Assembly: GCF_001418005.1 (NCBI RefSeq)
Contig: NZ_LIOL01000004.1
Span: 362,135-426,134 of the forward strand
Direction of reading: 5' to 3'
Source of the DNA: Chelatococcus sambhunathii
GTDB taxonomy: Bacteria > Pseudomonadota > Alphaproteobacteria > Rhizobiales > Beijerinckiaceae
Length of the DNA: 64,000 bases
Shown: in pieces, positions 55,115 to 63,642 of the stretch
Numbering within the stretch: the first letter of the stretch is position 1
Layout of the letters: every line of letters starts with the position of its first letter
Made by a program: the position numbers and the translations under genes
Notes under the pieces: generated by a model
The model's input: only the letters and a program-made list of their open reading frames with translations
Told to the model about the DNA's origin: nothing
The model's database searches: none

Positions 55115-55897
55115 ATGCTGCGCGCGCTCCAGATCGTCTTCGGCAGTCTCGTCGTCGCCTTCCTGATCCTGCCGATCATCGCCATCCTGCCGCTCGCCTT
55201 CACGTCGAGCGTGTTCCTCACCTACCCCATCCCCTCCTATTCGCTGCGGTGGTTCGAGGAACTCGTGACCGCCGATGTGTGGCGCCTGTCCATCATCAAC
55301 AGCCTGATCGTCGGCGGCGGCGCGACCCTTCTCTCGACCGTGCTCGGCACGCTCGCGGCGCTCGGCCTGCGCGGCAACGCCCTGCCCCTCGCCGGCCTCC
55401 TGAGGACGCTCTTCCTCCTGCCCATGGTCGTTCCCGCCGTCGTCCTCGGCGTCGGCATGCAGATCTTCCTCGTCCGTCTCGGCCTCGCCAGCACCTATCC
55501 GGGCGTCATCATCGCCCATGCGGTGCTCTGCGTGCCCTTCGTCGTGGTGAGCGTCTCGGCGGCGCTGCAGGGCATTGATCCGGCGGTCGAGAAGGCGGCC
55601 ATGAGCCTGGGCGCGCCGCCCATCACGGTCTTCCGCCGCGTCACCCTGCCGCTTGCAGTGCCGGGCGTCGTGTCCGGCGCCGTCTTCGCCTTCGCCACCT
55701 CCCTCGACGAGGTGGTGATCACGCTCTTCGTGGCGGGCCCCAACCAGCGCACCCTGGCGCGGCAGATGTTCTCGAGCATCCGCGAGAACATCAGCCCGAC
55801 GGTGGCGGCGGCCGCGCTCCTCCTCATCGTCGGCACGCTGTGCCTCGCGGCCCTCGCCGCCCTTCTGCGCCGCCGCGAGAAACCTGCGGTGGCGTGA
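55115..55897 (+). CDS. Polyamine-type ABC transporter permease 2 (PotC-like)
   Basis: 260 residues, six membrane spans, EAA motif in KAAMSLGAPPITVFRRVTLPLAVPG. Starts 3 bp after the stop of permease 1. Last gene of the XRE-cupin/SBP/ATPase/permease group. About 290 bp of gene-free sequence follow before tctA, which converges. Confidence 0.92.
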   Translation: MLRALQIVFGSLVVAFLILPIIAILPLAFTSSVFLTYPIPSYSLRWFEELVTADVWRLSIINSLIVGGGATLLSTVLGTLAALGLRGNALPLAGLLRTLFLLPMVVPAVVLGVGMQIFLVRLGLASTYPGVIIAHAVLCVPFVVVSVSAALQGIDPAVEKAAMSLGAPPITVFRRVTLPLAVPGVVSGAVFAFATSLDEVVITLFVAGPNQRTLARQMFSSIRENISPTVAAAALLLIVGTLCLAALAALLRRREKPAVA

Positions 55898-56189
55898 TGG
55901 ACACCAATCCTGCCGGATGCAGGCTCAGAACGCGCGCCACGCCCTGATGGCGCAGGAGGTCGCCGGCAAGGAACAGGCGACCGCTGCATCGTCCAAAGGC
56001 AGGTTGCTCTGGCGAGCGGCTTCCCGCGGCCGTGGCCGCGCTCCGTCATCGCGACGGCGCGATCCGGATCGAGCGCACGCATCGGCTGCTCGAGCGCCTG
56101 GGCAAGGTTGCCTTTGAGGCCACGCCCGGGCCGGCGAAGATGGCTCCTTCCGCCAGGCTCGGGCGTGATCCGGCGATAGCGCCCGCCCT

Positions 56190-57701
56190 CTAGGAGACCT
56201 GCGGCGACGGTGCGGCCGCGCGCCGGGCGAGGCGGCCGATGGCGAAGGGCAGCACCGCCATGGCCGCGGCCATGATCCACAGCACGATGGAAATGGTGCT
56301 CTGGAACAGGATCGACAGGTCGCCGCCGCTGATGGCAAGGGCGTTGCGCAGGTTCACCTCCATCACACGCCCAAGGACGAAGCCGAGGATGATGGGCGCC
56401 ATGTCGAAGCCGAGCTTGCGCAGCAGCCAGCCGACAATCCCGATGCCGAGCATCATCACGACGGCGAGCACGCTGGCGTGGGTCGAATAGACGCCGACGA
56501 TCGACAAGACGAGGATGCCCGGCACCAGAACCCAGTTCGGCAACTGCAACACCCGCGAGAAGACGCGCACCAGCGGCAGGTTGAGGATGAGCAGCAGGAT
56601 GTTGCCGATGTAGAGCGAGGCGATGAGACCGCCGATCAGCTCCGGCCGCTCGGCGAAGAGCTGTGGCCCGGGCTGGATGTTGTAGAGCATGAGCGCGCCG
56701 AGCATCACCGCCGTGGTGCCGCTGCCCGGCACGCCGAGCGTCAGCATCGGCACGAAGGCGCCCGCCGCCGTCGCGTTGTTGGCTGCTTCCGGCGCGGCGA
56801 GGCCGCGCACGTCACCCTTGCCGAAGGTGCCCTCCCGGTCCGAGAGGCGCTTCTCCGTGGTGTAGGAGACGGCGCTGGCGACGGAGGCGCCGGTGCCCGG
56901 CAGGACGCCGACGGTGAAGCCGATGACCGAGCTGCGCAGCGCCGGGCCGATGCAGCGCACGATGTCGGCCCAGCGGGCGAAGGTGCGGCCGGCGACCTTG
57001 ATGACGCTGCCGCCCTTCGCCTGGTGCTCGAGCATGAACATCGCCTCCGAGATGGAGAACAGCCCGATCACCAGTACGACGAACTCGATGCCGTCGCCGA
57101 GCTCCGGCTCGTTGAAAGTGAAGCGGTAGGCGCCCGAGGTCGCGTCGAGCCCGACGGTCGCCAGCATCAGGCCGATGACGCAGCCGATCAGCGTCTTGAC
57201 CGGCTGGCTGCCCACCATGGAGCCGAGGGTGGCAAAGGCAAAAATCATGAGCACGAAATATTCGGCCGGGCCGAAGCCGATGGCGAGCGTGCTGAGCAGC
57301 GGCGCGAAGAAGGTCAGGCCCACGACGCCGAGCGTGCCACCGACGAAGGAAGCGAGGCCGCTGATCATCAGGGCCTCGCCAGCCCGGCCCTGGCGAGCGA
57401 GCGGGTTGCCGTCGAGCGCCGTCATCACAGCGCCGGCATCCCCCGGCACGTTGAGCAGGATCGACGAGATGCGCCCGCCGTATTCGGCGCCCATATAGAT
57501 ACCGGCGAGCAGGATCATCGTGCTCTCGGGCGGCAGACCCATGGTATAGGCGATGGGCAGAAGCAGGGCGATGCCGTTGATCGGCCCGATGGCCGGCAGA
57601 GCCCCGATCAGCGTGCCGAGGAAGCAGCCGGTAAAGCCGATGGCGAGGTTAAGCGGGCTGAGGGCGACAGAGAAGCCTGCCCAGAGATAGCTCAGATCCA
57701 T
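56190..57701 (-). CDS. tctA: Tripartite tricarboxylate transporter large permease
   Basis: 503 residues with about eleven to twelve membrane spans. TctA signatures: LIGALPAIGPINGIALLLP, GAEYGGRISSILLNVPGDA and GVLPGTGASVASAVSYTTEK. Sodium- or proton-coupled uptake of a carboxylate delivered by TctC. Last gene of tctCBA. Confidence 0.94.
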   Translation of the reverse strand: MDLSYLWAGFSVALSPLNLAIGFTGCFLGTLIGALPAIGPINGIALLLPIAYTMGLPPESTMILLAGIYMGAEYGGRISSILLNVPGDAGAVMTALDGNPLARQGRAGEALMISGLASFVGGTLGVVGLTFFAPLLSTLAIGFGPAEYFVLMIFAFATLGSMVGSQPVKTLIGCVIGLMLATVGLDATSGAYRFTFNEPELGDGIEFVVLVIGLFSISEAMFMLEHQAKGGSVIKVAGRTFARWADIVRCIGPALRSSVIGFTVGVLPGTGASVASAVSYTTEKRLSDREGTFGKGDVRGLAAPEAANNATAAGAFVPMLTLGVPGSGTTAVMLGALMLYNIQPGPQLFAERPELIGGLIASLYIGNILLLILNLPLVRVFSRVLQLPNWVLVPGILVLSIVGVYSTHASVLAVVMMLGIGIVGWLLRKLGFDMAPIILGFVLGRVMEVNLRNALAISGGDLSILFQSTISIVLWIMAAAMAVLPFAIGRLARRAAAPSPQVS

Positions 57702-57718
57702 CTTCGCACTCCTTCAAC

Positions 57719-58195
57719 TCACATGCCGAAGACGGCACCGCCCGGCAGATAGACCTCGAGCAGATAGCGGAAGACGGCGAACCACAGCGCCGCCTGCGCG
57801 AGGCCGCCGAGAATGGCAAGGCGCCATGAGGCCCCGAAGAGGCGGCCGACACCCGTCACCAGGATCGTGACGGCGACAGCAAAACCCAGCGGTTCCAGCA
57901 GCAGCGCGGCGGCGAGCACCAGGCCCGGGATGGCGAGCGACTGGGCGAGCAGCCGGCCCTGCGGCCACGGCTCGGCCCCACCCGGTCTGAGGAGATAGAT
58001 CACCGACAGGAGCGCCAGCGCTCCTGCCAGCATCATTGGGAAGACCCGCGGCCCGAGGGGATCCGACGAGAACGAATAGGCGATGCGGCTCGCCTCGAAG
58101 CCGTAGAGGAGAGCGAAGACCAGGAGGACGATGGCGCCGACGCGATCGCTCCTGCCCGCCCCGCGAGGACCGGTCGAAGAGGTCATGGGCTTCAT
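57719..58195 (-). CDS. tctB: Tripartite tricarboxylate transporter small membrane subunit
   Basis: 158 residues from the ATG at 58195 (58186 is an alternative). Four membrane spans with the DPLGPRVFPMMLAGALALLS segment typical of TctB. Lies between tctC and tctA. Confidence 0.88.
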   Translation of the reverse strand: MKPMTSSTGPRGAGRSDRVGAIVLLVFALLYGFEASRIAYSFSSDPLGPRVFPMMLAGALALLSVIYLLRPGGAEPWPQGRLLAQSLAIPGLVLAAALLLEPLGFAVAVTILVTGVGRLFGASWRLAILGGLAQAALWFAVFRYLLEVYLPGGAVFGM

Positions 58196-58252
58196 CCCGA
58201 TGTGAAAAGGGCGGCCCCCTTGCGGGAAGGCCGCCACGTGGTGAACTGGCGA

Positions 58253-59221
58253 TCAGAGGCCGGCTTCGGCCGCCAGCGCCTTGAAGCGCTCCACGTCCTT
58301 CTTGACGTCACGCTCGAAATCGGCGCCGAGGACCGTGTAGGGGTAGAGGCCGCGCGCCTCGCGCTCCTGCGCGAATTCGGGCGTCTGCGACAGCTTGCGG
58401 AAGGTCTCGACCCAATCCTGATACTGCGCGTCGGTGATGTTCTTGCCTGTGTAGAAACCACGCCACACCACCCAGTCGATGTCGAGCCCCTGCTCGCGGG
58501 CGGTTGCCACGTCCTTCAGATCGCCCGGCAGACGCTCCGGCGCCATGACGGCGAGGATGCGCACCTTGCCGGCGGCATGATGCTTGGCCATTTCGGCCGC
58601 GTCGCCGGCGGCGATCTTGATGTGCCCGCCTTCGAGCGCAGTCAGCACCGCTCCGCCGCCTTCGAGGGCGACATAGCGCATCTTCTTGGGATCCTGACCG
58701 GCGCTCTTCGCCACGAGTGCGCCCTTCATCCAGTCCTGACTGCCGACGGCGCCGCCGCCGCCGATGGGAAAATCGCCGGGCGCTTTGCCATAGGCCTCGA
58801 CGAGATCCTTCAGGGACTTGTAAGGCGAGTCCGCGGCCACGACGATGACGCCGTAGTCGGCGCCCAGCGCGCCGATCCAACGCACAGCGCTTTCGTCGTA
58901 CTGGCCGAACTTGCCTTGCGCAAGAAGGAGGGCCGAGCCGCTCGACGCCGCCGTGATCAGCGTCGGATCGCTCGACCGCTTGCCGACGACATGATTGTAG
59001 GCGACGGCCCCGACGCCGCCCTCCATGTAGGTCACCGGCATCGGCTTGTCGATCAGCTTGGCGGCGAGCAGCGCATTGCCGGCCAGACGGCAGGTCAGAT
59101 CGAAGCCGCCACCGGGCTTGGCGCCCGCCAGGCATTCCGTCTTCTCCGGAGCGGCCACGGCGGCACCCGCCATGAAGCCGGCGAAGCCCAGGACAAGCGC
59201 GTTGACGAGGATCTTCTTCAT
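58253..59221 (-). CDS. tctC: Tripartite tricarboxylate transporter binding protein (Bug family)
   Basis: 322 residues. Signal peptide MKKILVNALVLGFAGFMAG with cleavage near AVAA-PEK. Bug/TctC fold: VNPGGGFD-like start (GAKPGGGFDLTCR), then VTYMEGGVGAVAYN and the conserved PIGGGGAVGSQDW loop. GGGAGGG precedes the start. Divergent from tctDE, so substrate sensing by TctDE should drive this operon. Confidence 0.92.
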   Translation of the reverse strand: MKKILVNALVLGFAGFMAGAAVAAPEKTECLAGAKPGGGFDLTCRLAGNALLAAKLIDKPMPVTYMEGGVGAVAYNHVVGKRSSDPTLITAASSGSALLLAQGKFGQYDESAVRWIGALGADYGVIVVAADSPYKSLKDLVEAYGKAPGDFPIGGGGAVGSQDWMKGALVAKSAGQDPKKMRYVALEGGGAVLTALEGGHIKIAAGDAAEMAKHHAAGKVRILAVMAPERLPGDLKDVATAREQGLDIDWVVWRGFYTGKNITDAQYQDWVETFRKLSQTPEFAQEREARGLYPYTVLGADFERDVKKDVERFKALAAEAGL

Positions 59222-59291
59222 CGGTTCCCTCCCTGTGGAATCAAGGTAACGCTCTGTTTGTGCGGAGCTTGGCCGTTACGGTAGGATCGAA

Positions 59292-59310
59292 ACCTGTCAT
59301 CCACCTGTCA
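59292..59310 (+). promoter_or_regulatory. Direct repeats ACCTGTCA, candidate TctD sites
   Basis: ACCTGTCA occurs at 59292-59299 and 59303-59310, 11 bp apart, i.e. one helical turn, as is usual for OmpR/PhoB-type response regulators. GTAACG/CGTTAC (59246-59251, 59274-59279) form a further inverted repeat in the same divergent gap. Confidence 0.45.
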
Positions 59311-59328
59311 CAGCGAGCAGCGGAAGGG

Positions 59329-60006
59329 ATGCGCATCTTTCTGGTCGAGGATACGCGCGACGTCGCCGAGGCGATCATCGAGCGCTTTGCGCGCATCGGC
59401 CACGTTGTGGACTGGGAGACGAGCGTCGATGCCGCCGTCGCGGCGCTCGAAGATGCGCTTTACGACCTCGTCATCCTCGATGTGATGCTGCCCGACGGCA
59501 GCGGCTTCTCAGTCCTGCAGCGGCTGCGCAATGCCGGCGGCACGGTACCCGTCCTGATGCTGACGGCGCGCTCCGAGATCGAGGACCGGGTGAGCGCACT
59601 CGACATCGGGGCCGACGACTACCTCGTCAAGCCGTTCGACTTCCGCGAACTCGAGGCCCGGGCGCGCGCCCTCATGCGCCGCCGCCACGGCGACGCCACC
59701 AATCTGCTCGCCTGCGGCGACATCTTCATCGACCGCTCGGCCCGTTCCGTGCGCGTCGGCCAGCGCGAGGTTCATCTGACGCGCCGCGAGGTGACACTGC
59801 TCGAGATCCTCGCTACCCGCCCGGGGCGCGTGTTCAGTAAGGACGACCTGCTCGATCAGGTCTTCGGCTGGGACGAGGAAGCGCCGTCGGCCAATGCCGT
59901 CGAGCTCTACATCGGCCGCCTGCGCAAGAAGCTGCACGGCGCCTCGGCCCAGATCGTCACCGTGCGCGGCTTCGGATATCAGCTGGTGGCCGATGGTCCG
60001 GCGTGA
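59329..60006 (+). CDS. tctD: Response regulator of the tricarboxylate transporter (TctD)
   Basis: 225 residues from the ATG at 59329. Receiver domain with phospho-Asp in VILDVMLPDGSG and Lys in DDYLVKPFD, followed by an OmpR/PhoB winged HTH (VELYIGRLRKKLHG, TVRGFGYQL). Controls tctCBA. Overlaps tctE by 14 bp. Confidence 0.93.
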   Translation: MRIFLVEDTRDVAEAIIERFARIGHVVDWETSVDAAVAALEDALYDLVILDVMLPDGSGFSVLQRLRNAGGTVPVLMLTARSEIEDRVSALDIGADDYLVKPFDFRELEARARALMRRRHGDATNLLACGDIFIDRSARSVRVGQREVHLTRREVTLLEILATRPGRVFSKDDLLDQVFGWDEEAPSANAVELYIGRLRKKLHGASAQIVTVRGFGYQLVADGPA

Positions 60007-61366
60007 ACCGTCACTGTTCGCCCGCCTCATCGTCCTCATCGCCATGGTGCTCGCCACCGGGGCGGCCGCGCTGACCACCGCCGCCTGGTATTACGCAAGG
60101 GCTGCGGCGAATGAGGCCTACGACCGGCTGCTCGTCGGCGCCGCCTACCAGATGGCCGAGGCAGTGCATGTGCAGGACGGTACCCTGACCGTCGAGTTGC
60201 CGATGTCGGCCTTCGAACTGCTCGCCCTGTCCGAGCGTGACCGCATCTTCTATCGGATCGTCGACACCTCCGGCCGCACGCTGACAGGCTACGGCGATCT
60301 GCCGCTGCCCGGCAGCGAGCCCCCCGCACCCGACCGGCCGGCACTCAGCAACGGCACCTTCATGGGCGCGCCGGTGCGCCTTGTCCGGGCATCGCGCGCC
60401 TTCGCCGACCCCTCGGTGCAGGGGCGCGTCGACGTGGTGGTGGCTCAGACCGTCGAGGCGCGCACAGCCCTCGCGCGCGAGCTCACCCTGCGCGCCGTGG
60501 GGCTGATCCTCGCCATGAGCACGCTGGCCCTCGGCGGCACCATCTTCGCCATCCGCCATGCGCTCAAACCCATGGCGCGCGTCGGCGCAGTCCTGCGCGA
60601 GCGCGACCCGCATGACGTCACGCCCATAACGGTCGCCACGCCGCGCGAACTGCGACCCTTCGTGTCCGCCATCAACACCTTCATCGCGCGCCTGAAGAGC
60701 CGCATGGACCTGATGCAGCAATTCGTCGCCGACACCGCCCACCAGATCCGCACACCGCTGGCGGCCCTCAAATCTCAGGTGGACCTGCTCTCGCACCATC
60801 TCGGAGAGCCGCAGGCGCGCCAGCATCTGGCGCGCGTCGAGGAACGGGTCGACCAGTTGTCGCGCCTCGTCGGCCAGTTGCTCAGCCATGCGATGATCAG
60901 CCATCGCGCCGGTGCAGTGCCCTTCGCCCCGGTCGACGTCACCGAGACTGTCCGCCGCGCCATCCGCGAGGCAGTGCCTGATACCCTCGACCGCGATATC
61001 CTCACCATGCTGGAGGTGCCGCCGCAGCCCATCGAGGTGCGCGGTGACGCCATCAGCCTGAAGGAGGCGGTGAAGAACGTGATCGACAACGCCGTGCGCC
61101 ACGGCGCCGCGACGCGCCTGACGGTGCGCCTGCGCGAGGAGAACGGCACGGTCGAGATCGAGGTCGAGGATGATGGCCCGGGCATCGCGCCGGAGCTATG
61201 GCCGCGCGTCGTCGAGCGCTTCGGCGCCCCGTCGCCCGGCGGCTCCGGCCTCGGGCTGTCGATCGCCGCTGACGTGCTCGCCGCACACGGCGGCAGTCTC
61301 GGCTTCCGCCGTGACAACGAGAACAGCTTCGCCGTCGTCATGCGCATTGCCGGAAGAGCCTCATGA
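59993..61366 (+). CDS. tctE: Sensor histidine kinase of the tricarboxylate transporter (TctE)
   Basis: 457 residues from the ATG at 59993. Two membrane spans flank a periplasmic sensor domain (about residues 35-160, of the kind that can bind di- and tricarboxylates). HAMP-like region, then the phosphorylation site DTAHQIRTPLAAL and ATPase boxes KEAVKNVIDNAVRHG, EDDGPGI and GGSGLGLSI. Overlaps tctD and the following binding-protein gene, so the three are one unit. Confidence 0.93.
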   Translation: MVRREPSLFARLIVLIAMVLATGAAALTTAAWYYARAAANEAYDRLLVGAAYQMAEAVHVQDGTLTVELPMSAFELLALSERDRIFYRIVDTSGRTLTGYGDLPLPGSEPPAPDRPALSNGTFMGAPVRLVRASRAFADPSVQGRVDVVVAQTVEARTALARELTLRAVGLILAMSTLALGGTIFAIRHALKPMARVGAVLRERDPHDVTPITVATPRELRPFVSAINTFIARLKSRMDLMQQFVADTAHQIRTPLAALKSQVDLLSHHLGEPQARQHLARVEERVDQLSRLVGQLLSHAMISHRAGAVPFAPVDVTETVRRAIREAVPDTLDRDILTMLEVPPQPIEVRGDAISLKEAVKNVIDNAVRHGAATRLTVRLREENGTVEIEVEDDGPGIAPELWPRVVERFGAPSPGGSGLGLSIAADVLAAHGGSLGFRRDNENSFAVVMRIAGRAS

Positions 61367-62469
61367 AGCGCCATTCCATTCTGCGTCATCGCCTCGCGAC
61401 GCTTTGCCTGTCGATTTTGACGGTGCCGTTCTCGGCCACGCTGCCGCATGCGCAGGAGGCGACGACCTTCCCGGCGGTGGCGGCGGAAATCGAGGTGTTG
61501 TCGATCCACGCCGCGACCGACCTGTCGGCCATGGAGCCGCTGATCCGCGACTTCCAGGCCCTTTTTCCCAACACCCGCATCGAATTCGTCGAATACGTCA
61601 CCAACGACCTCTATGCCGCTGCGGCCGAGGCCTGCCGGCAGGGCAAGGCCCTGGGCGACGTGCTGCTCTCCTCCTCCGTCGACCATCTGGTGAAGCTCGC
61701 CAACGACGGCTGCGCCCGCGGCATTGCCTCACCCGAAACGGCCGCGGCGCCGCGCTGGGCCAACTGGCGCGGCGACGTCTTCGGCTTCACCTTCGAGCCC
61801 GTGGTGTTCGTTTACAACCGCAGCAAGGTGCCCGCGGGCGACGTCCCGAAGACGCATCTCGAGCTCGCCGACCTGCTGCGCCTCAAGCCAGAGACCTATG
61901 CCGGCCAGGTCGGCACCTACGATATCCGCCTATCGGGCATCGGTTTCCTGCTCGCCTTCTACGATTCCCAGGAGACGACGACGACCTTTGGCCGCTTGCT
62001 GGAGAGCCTCGGGCGCGCTCATGCGGTGATCCGCTGCTGCACAAGTCAGATCCTCGACGAGCTCGAAGCCGGCCGCCTCTCGATCGGCTACAACATGCTC
62101 GCATCATATGCTTATGCGCGCGTGAGGGCCGGCGCCAACCTTGGCATCGTCATGCCTGCCGACTACACCCTGGTGCTCAGCCGTGGCGCCATGGTGCCCG
62201 CCCATGCGCCGCGCGCCGACGCCGGCACCCGCTTCGTCAACTACCTCCTCTCCTCTCGCGGGCAGGAGGTGTCGCGGCGCGAGGCCTTCTTCTTCGGCGC
62301 GGGCGGCGAGATGCCGCCGGGCGTCGAGGGGGCCTCCTCCATCGTGCGCACGGGCATCGCCCGCCCCATTGCCATCGGCCCGGCGCTGCTCGCCGTGCAG
62401 GATCACGAGCGGCGCCGACGCTTCATCAGCGACTGGGGACGCACCCTCGTCGAGATGAGTACGCCCTAG
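61363..62469 (+). CDS. Orphan periplasmic solute-binding protein coupled to TctDE
   Basis: 368 residues. Signal peptide ending in SATLPHAQEA. ABC-type (Fe3+-like) type 2 binding fold with LSIHAATDLSAMEPLIRDFQALFP and a closing TGIARPIAIGPALLAVQD. There is no membrane or ATPase partner gene next to it, and its start overlaps the tctE stop by 4 bp. A role as an accessory sensor that presents ligand to TctE is possible; transport via another system is the alternative. Confidence 0.85.
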   Translation: MKRHSILRHRLATLCLSILTVPFSATLPHAQEATTFPAVAAEIEVLSIHAATDLSAMEPLIRDFQALFPNTRIEFVEYVTNDLYAAAAEACRQGKALGDVLLSSSVDHLVKLANDGCARGIASPETAAAPRWANWRGDVFGFTFEPVVFVYNRSKVPAGDVPKTHLELADLLRLKPETYAGQVGTYDIRLSGIGFLLAFYDSQETTTTFGRLLESLGRAHAVIRCCTSQILDELEAGRLSIGYNMLASYAYARVRAGANLGIVMPADYTLVLSRGAMVPAHAPRADAGTRFVNYLLSSRGQEVSRREAFFFGAGGEMPPGVEGASSIVRTGIARPIAIGPALLAVQDHERRRRFISDWGRTLVEMSTP

Positions 62470-62501
62470 GGGCCGGGCCGATCATGCCCCAGCCCCCGTC
62501 C

Positions 62502-63308
62502 TCATCCGTTGAGGCGGTCCCCGATGAAGGCCATGCTCTCGCGCAACGCGGCGGCTGGATCGGCAAGGTCATGGACGCCGGGTGCAAAGGGCTCGAAGGA
62601 CAATGCCCCGGCATAGCCCCCCGCGACGAGCGCCGCGATCTGTCCGACGTTGTCGAGCCGATCGTCCGCGGCGACGAGCTCCCGGTGCCCATCGCGCATA
62701 TCCGCGACCGAAACCGCGTCATCCGCAACGCCCGAGATGTGAACCAGGCCGGTCAGCTCCGGGAAGAGCTGAGACTCGCCCGCGAGGTAATGGTGGAAGG
62801 TGTCATGCACCAGGCGGAACACCCCCTCCCCGCCCACGGCTGCGATGGCGGCGGCAGCATCGGCCTTCGACCGCAGCGACGAGAAGGCGAAGCCGAGCGG
62901 CTCGACGAGGCCCGTGAGGTTGCGCTGCAAGAGGATCGGCTTCAGGGCGGAAAGCGCCCGTTCGAGCTTTTCCTGGTTCTTTGGCGTGCCGTCGCAGACG
63001 GGCACCAGAACGATGCCCCGGGCGCCACAGGCGGCGGCGTAGTCGGCAAGCACCGCCGCCTCGGCCGCCCGGGCCGGCGTCCAGTCGTTGAAGCGCTGCA
63101 GGGCGTTGATCGAGAGGATCGTCAGGCCCGCCACCTCCGCCGTCGCGCGCACGACCCCGGGCGGCGTGCCGTCGGCAATGGCGGTGTCATCGAGATCGTT
63201 GCGAATCTCCACCGCGTCGATGCCGAGTTCGCACGCCAGCGCGACGAAGCCGGCGAGGTCGCGCCGGGGCGCGGCCATGTGGTTGAGGGCAAAGCGAGGT
63301 GTCGTCAT
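62502..63308 (-). CDS. TIM-barrel sugar-phosphate isomerase/epimerase-like protein
   Basis: 268 residues from the ATG at 63308. Xylose isomerase-like TIM barrel (AP endonuclease 2 superfamily) with GIDAVEIRNDL near the start, LVEPLGF, and a VHDTFHHYLAG metal-ligand region. Resembles IolE- and hydroxypyruvate isomerase-like proteins. Reaction not determined. It lies downstream of an interrupted dehydratase gene on the same strand. Confidence 0.85.
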   Translation of the reverse strand: MTTPRFALNHMAAPRRDLAGFVALACELGIDAVEIRNDLDDTAIADGTPPGVVRATAEVAGLTILSINALQRFNDWTPARAAEAAVLADYAAACGARGIVLVPVCDGTPKNQEKLERALSALKPILLQRNLTGLVEPLGFAFSSLRSKADAAAAIAAVGGEGVFRLVHDTFHHYLAGESQLFPELTGLVHISGVADDAVSVADMRDGHRELVAADDRLDNVGQIAALVAGGYAGALSFEPFAPGVHDLADPAAALRESMAFIGDRLNG

Positions 63309-63480
63309 GGGGCATCCCGTCAAGGGCATCGTCAGGCATCGCCAGGGGCGGCGAGCGATCGTCATCATTCTCGCCGAAGGCGCCCGCTGCAACCAGTCCT
63401 CGCCGGGCGGGAGGAGGATCAGGCAGACCGCCTTCACCCGCTCCTCTTCGATGCCGTCGGCCCGCGGCGCGGCTCGCATC

Positions 63481-63642
63481 TCAGCGTACTGGTTGGCGTG
63501 CCATCATCTCGAGATAGAGGTCACGGTCGATATTGCCGCCGGACAGGATGACCGCAACTTCCTTGCCGCGCATGATTCGACGTTCTTTGAGGAGGGCGGC
63601 GAGCGCCGCCGCGCCGGCGCCTTCCGCCAGATTGTGCGTATC
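63481..63642 (-). pseudogene. 3' fragment of a threonine/serine dehydratase gene
   Basis: About 53 residues remain, reading DTHNLAEGAGAAALAALL... to a stop at 63481. This is the C-terminal part of the PLP domain of a fold type II threonine ammonia-lyase or related dehydratase. The frame is cut at 63643, where an IS3-type terminal sequence begins, so the gene was disrupted by insertion. The 5' part would lie beyond the window. Confidence 0.75.
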
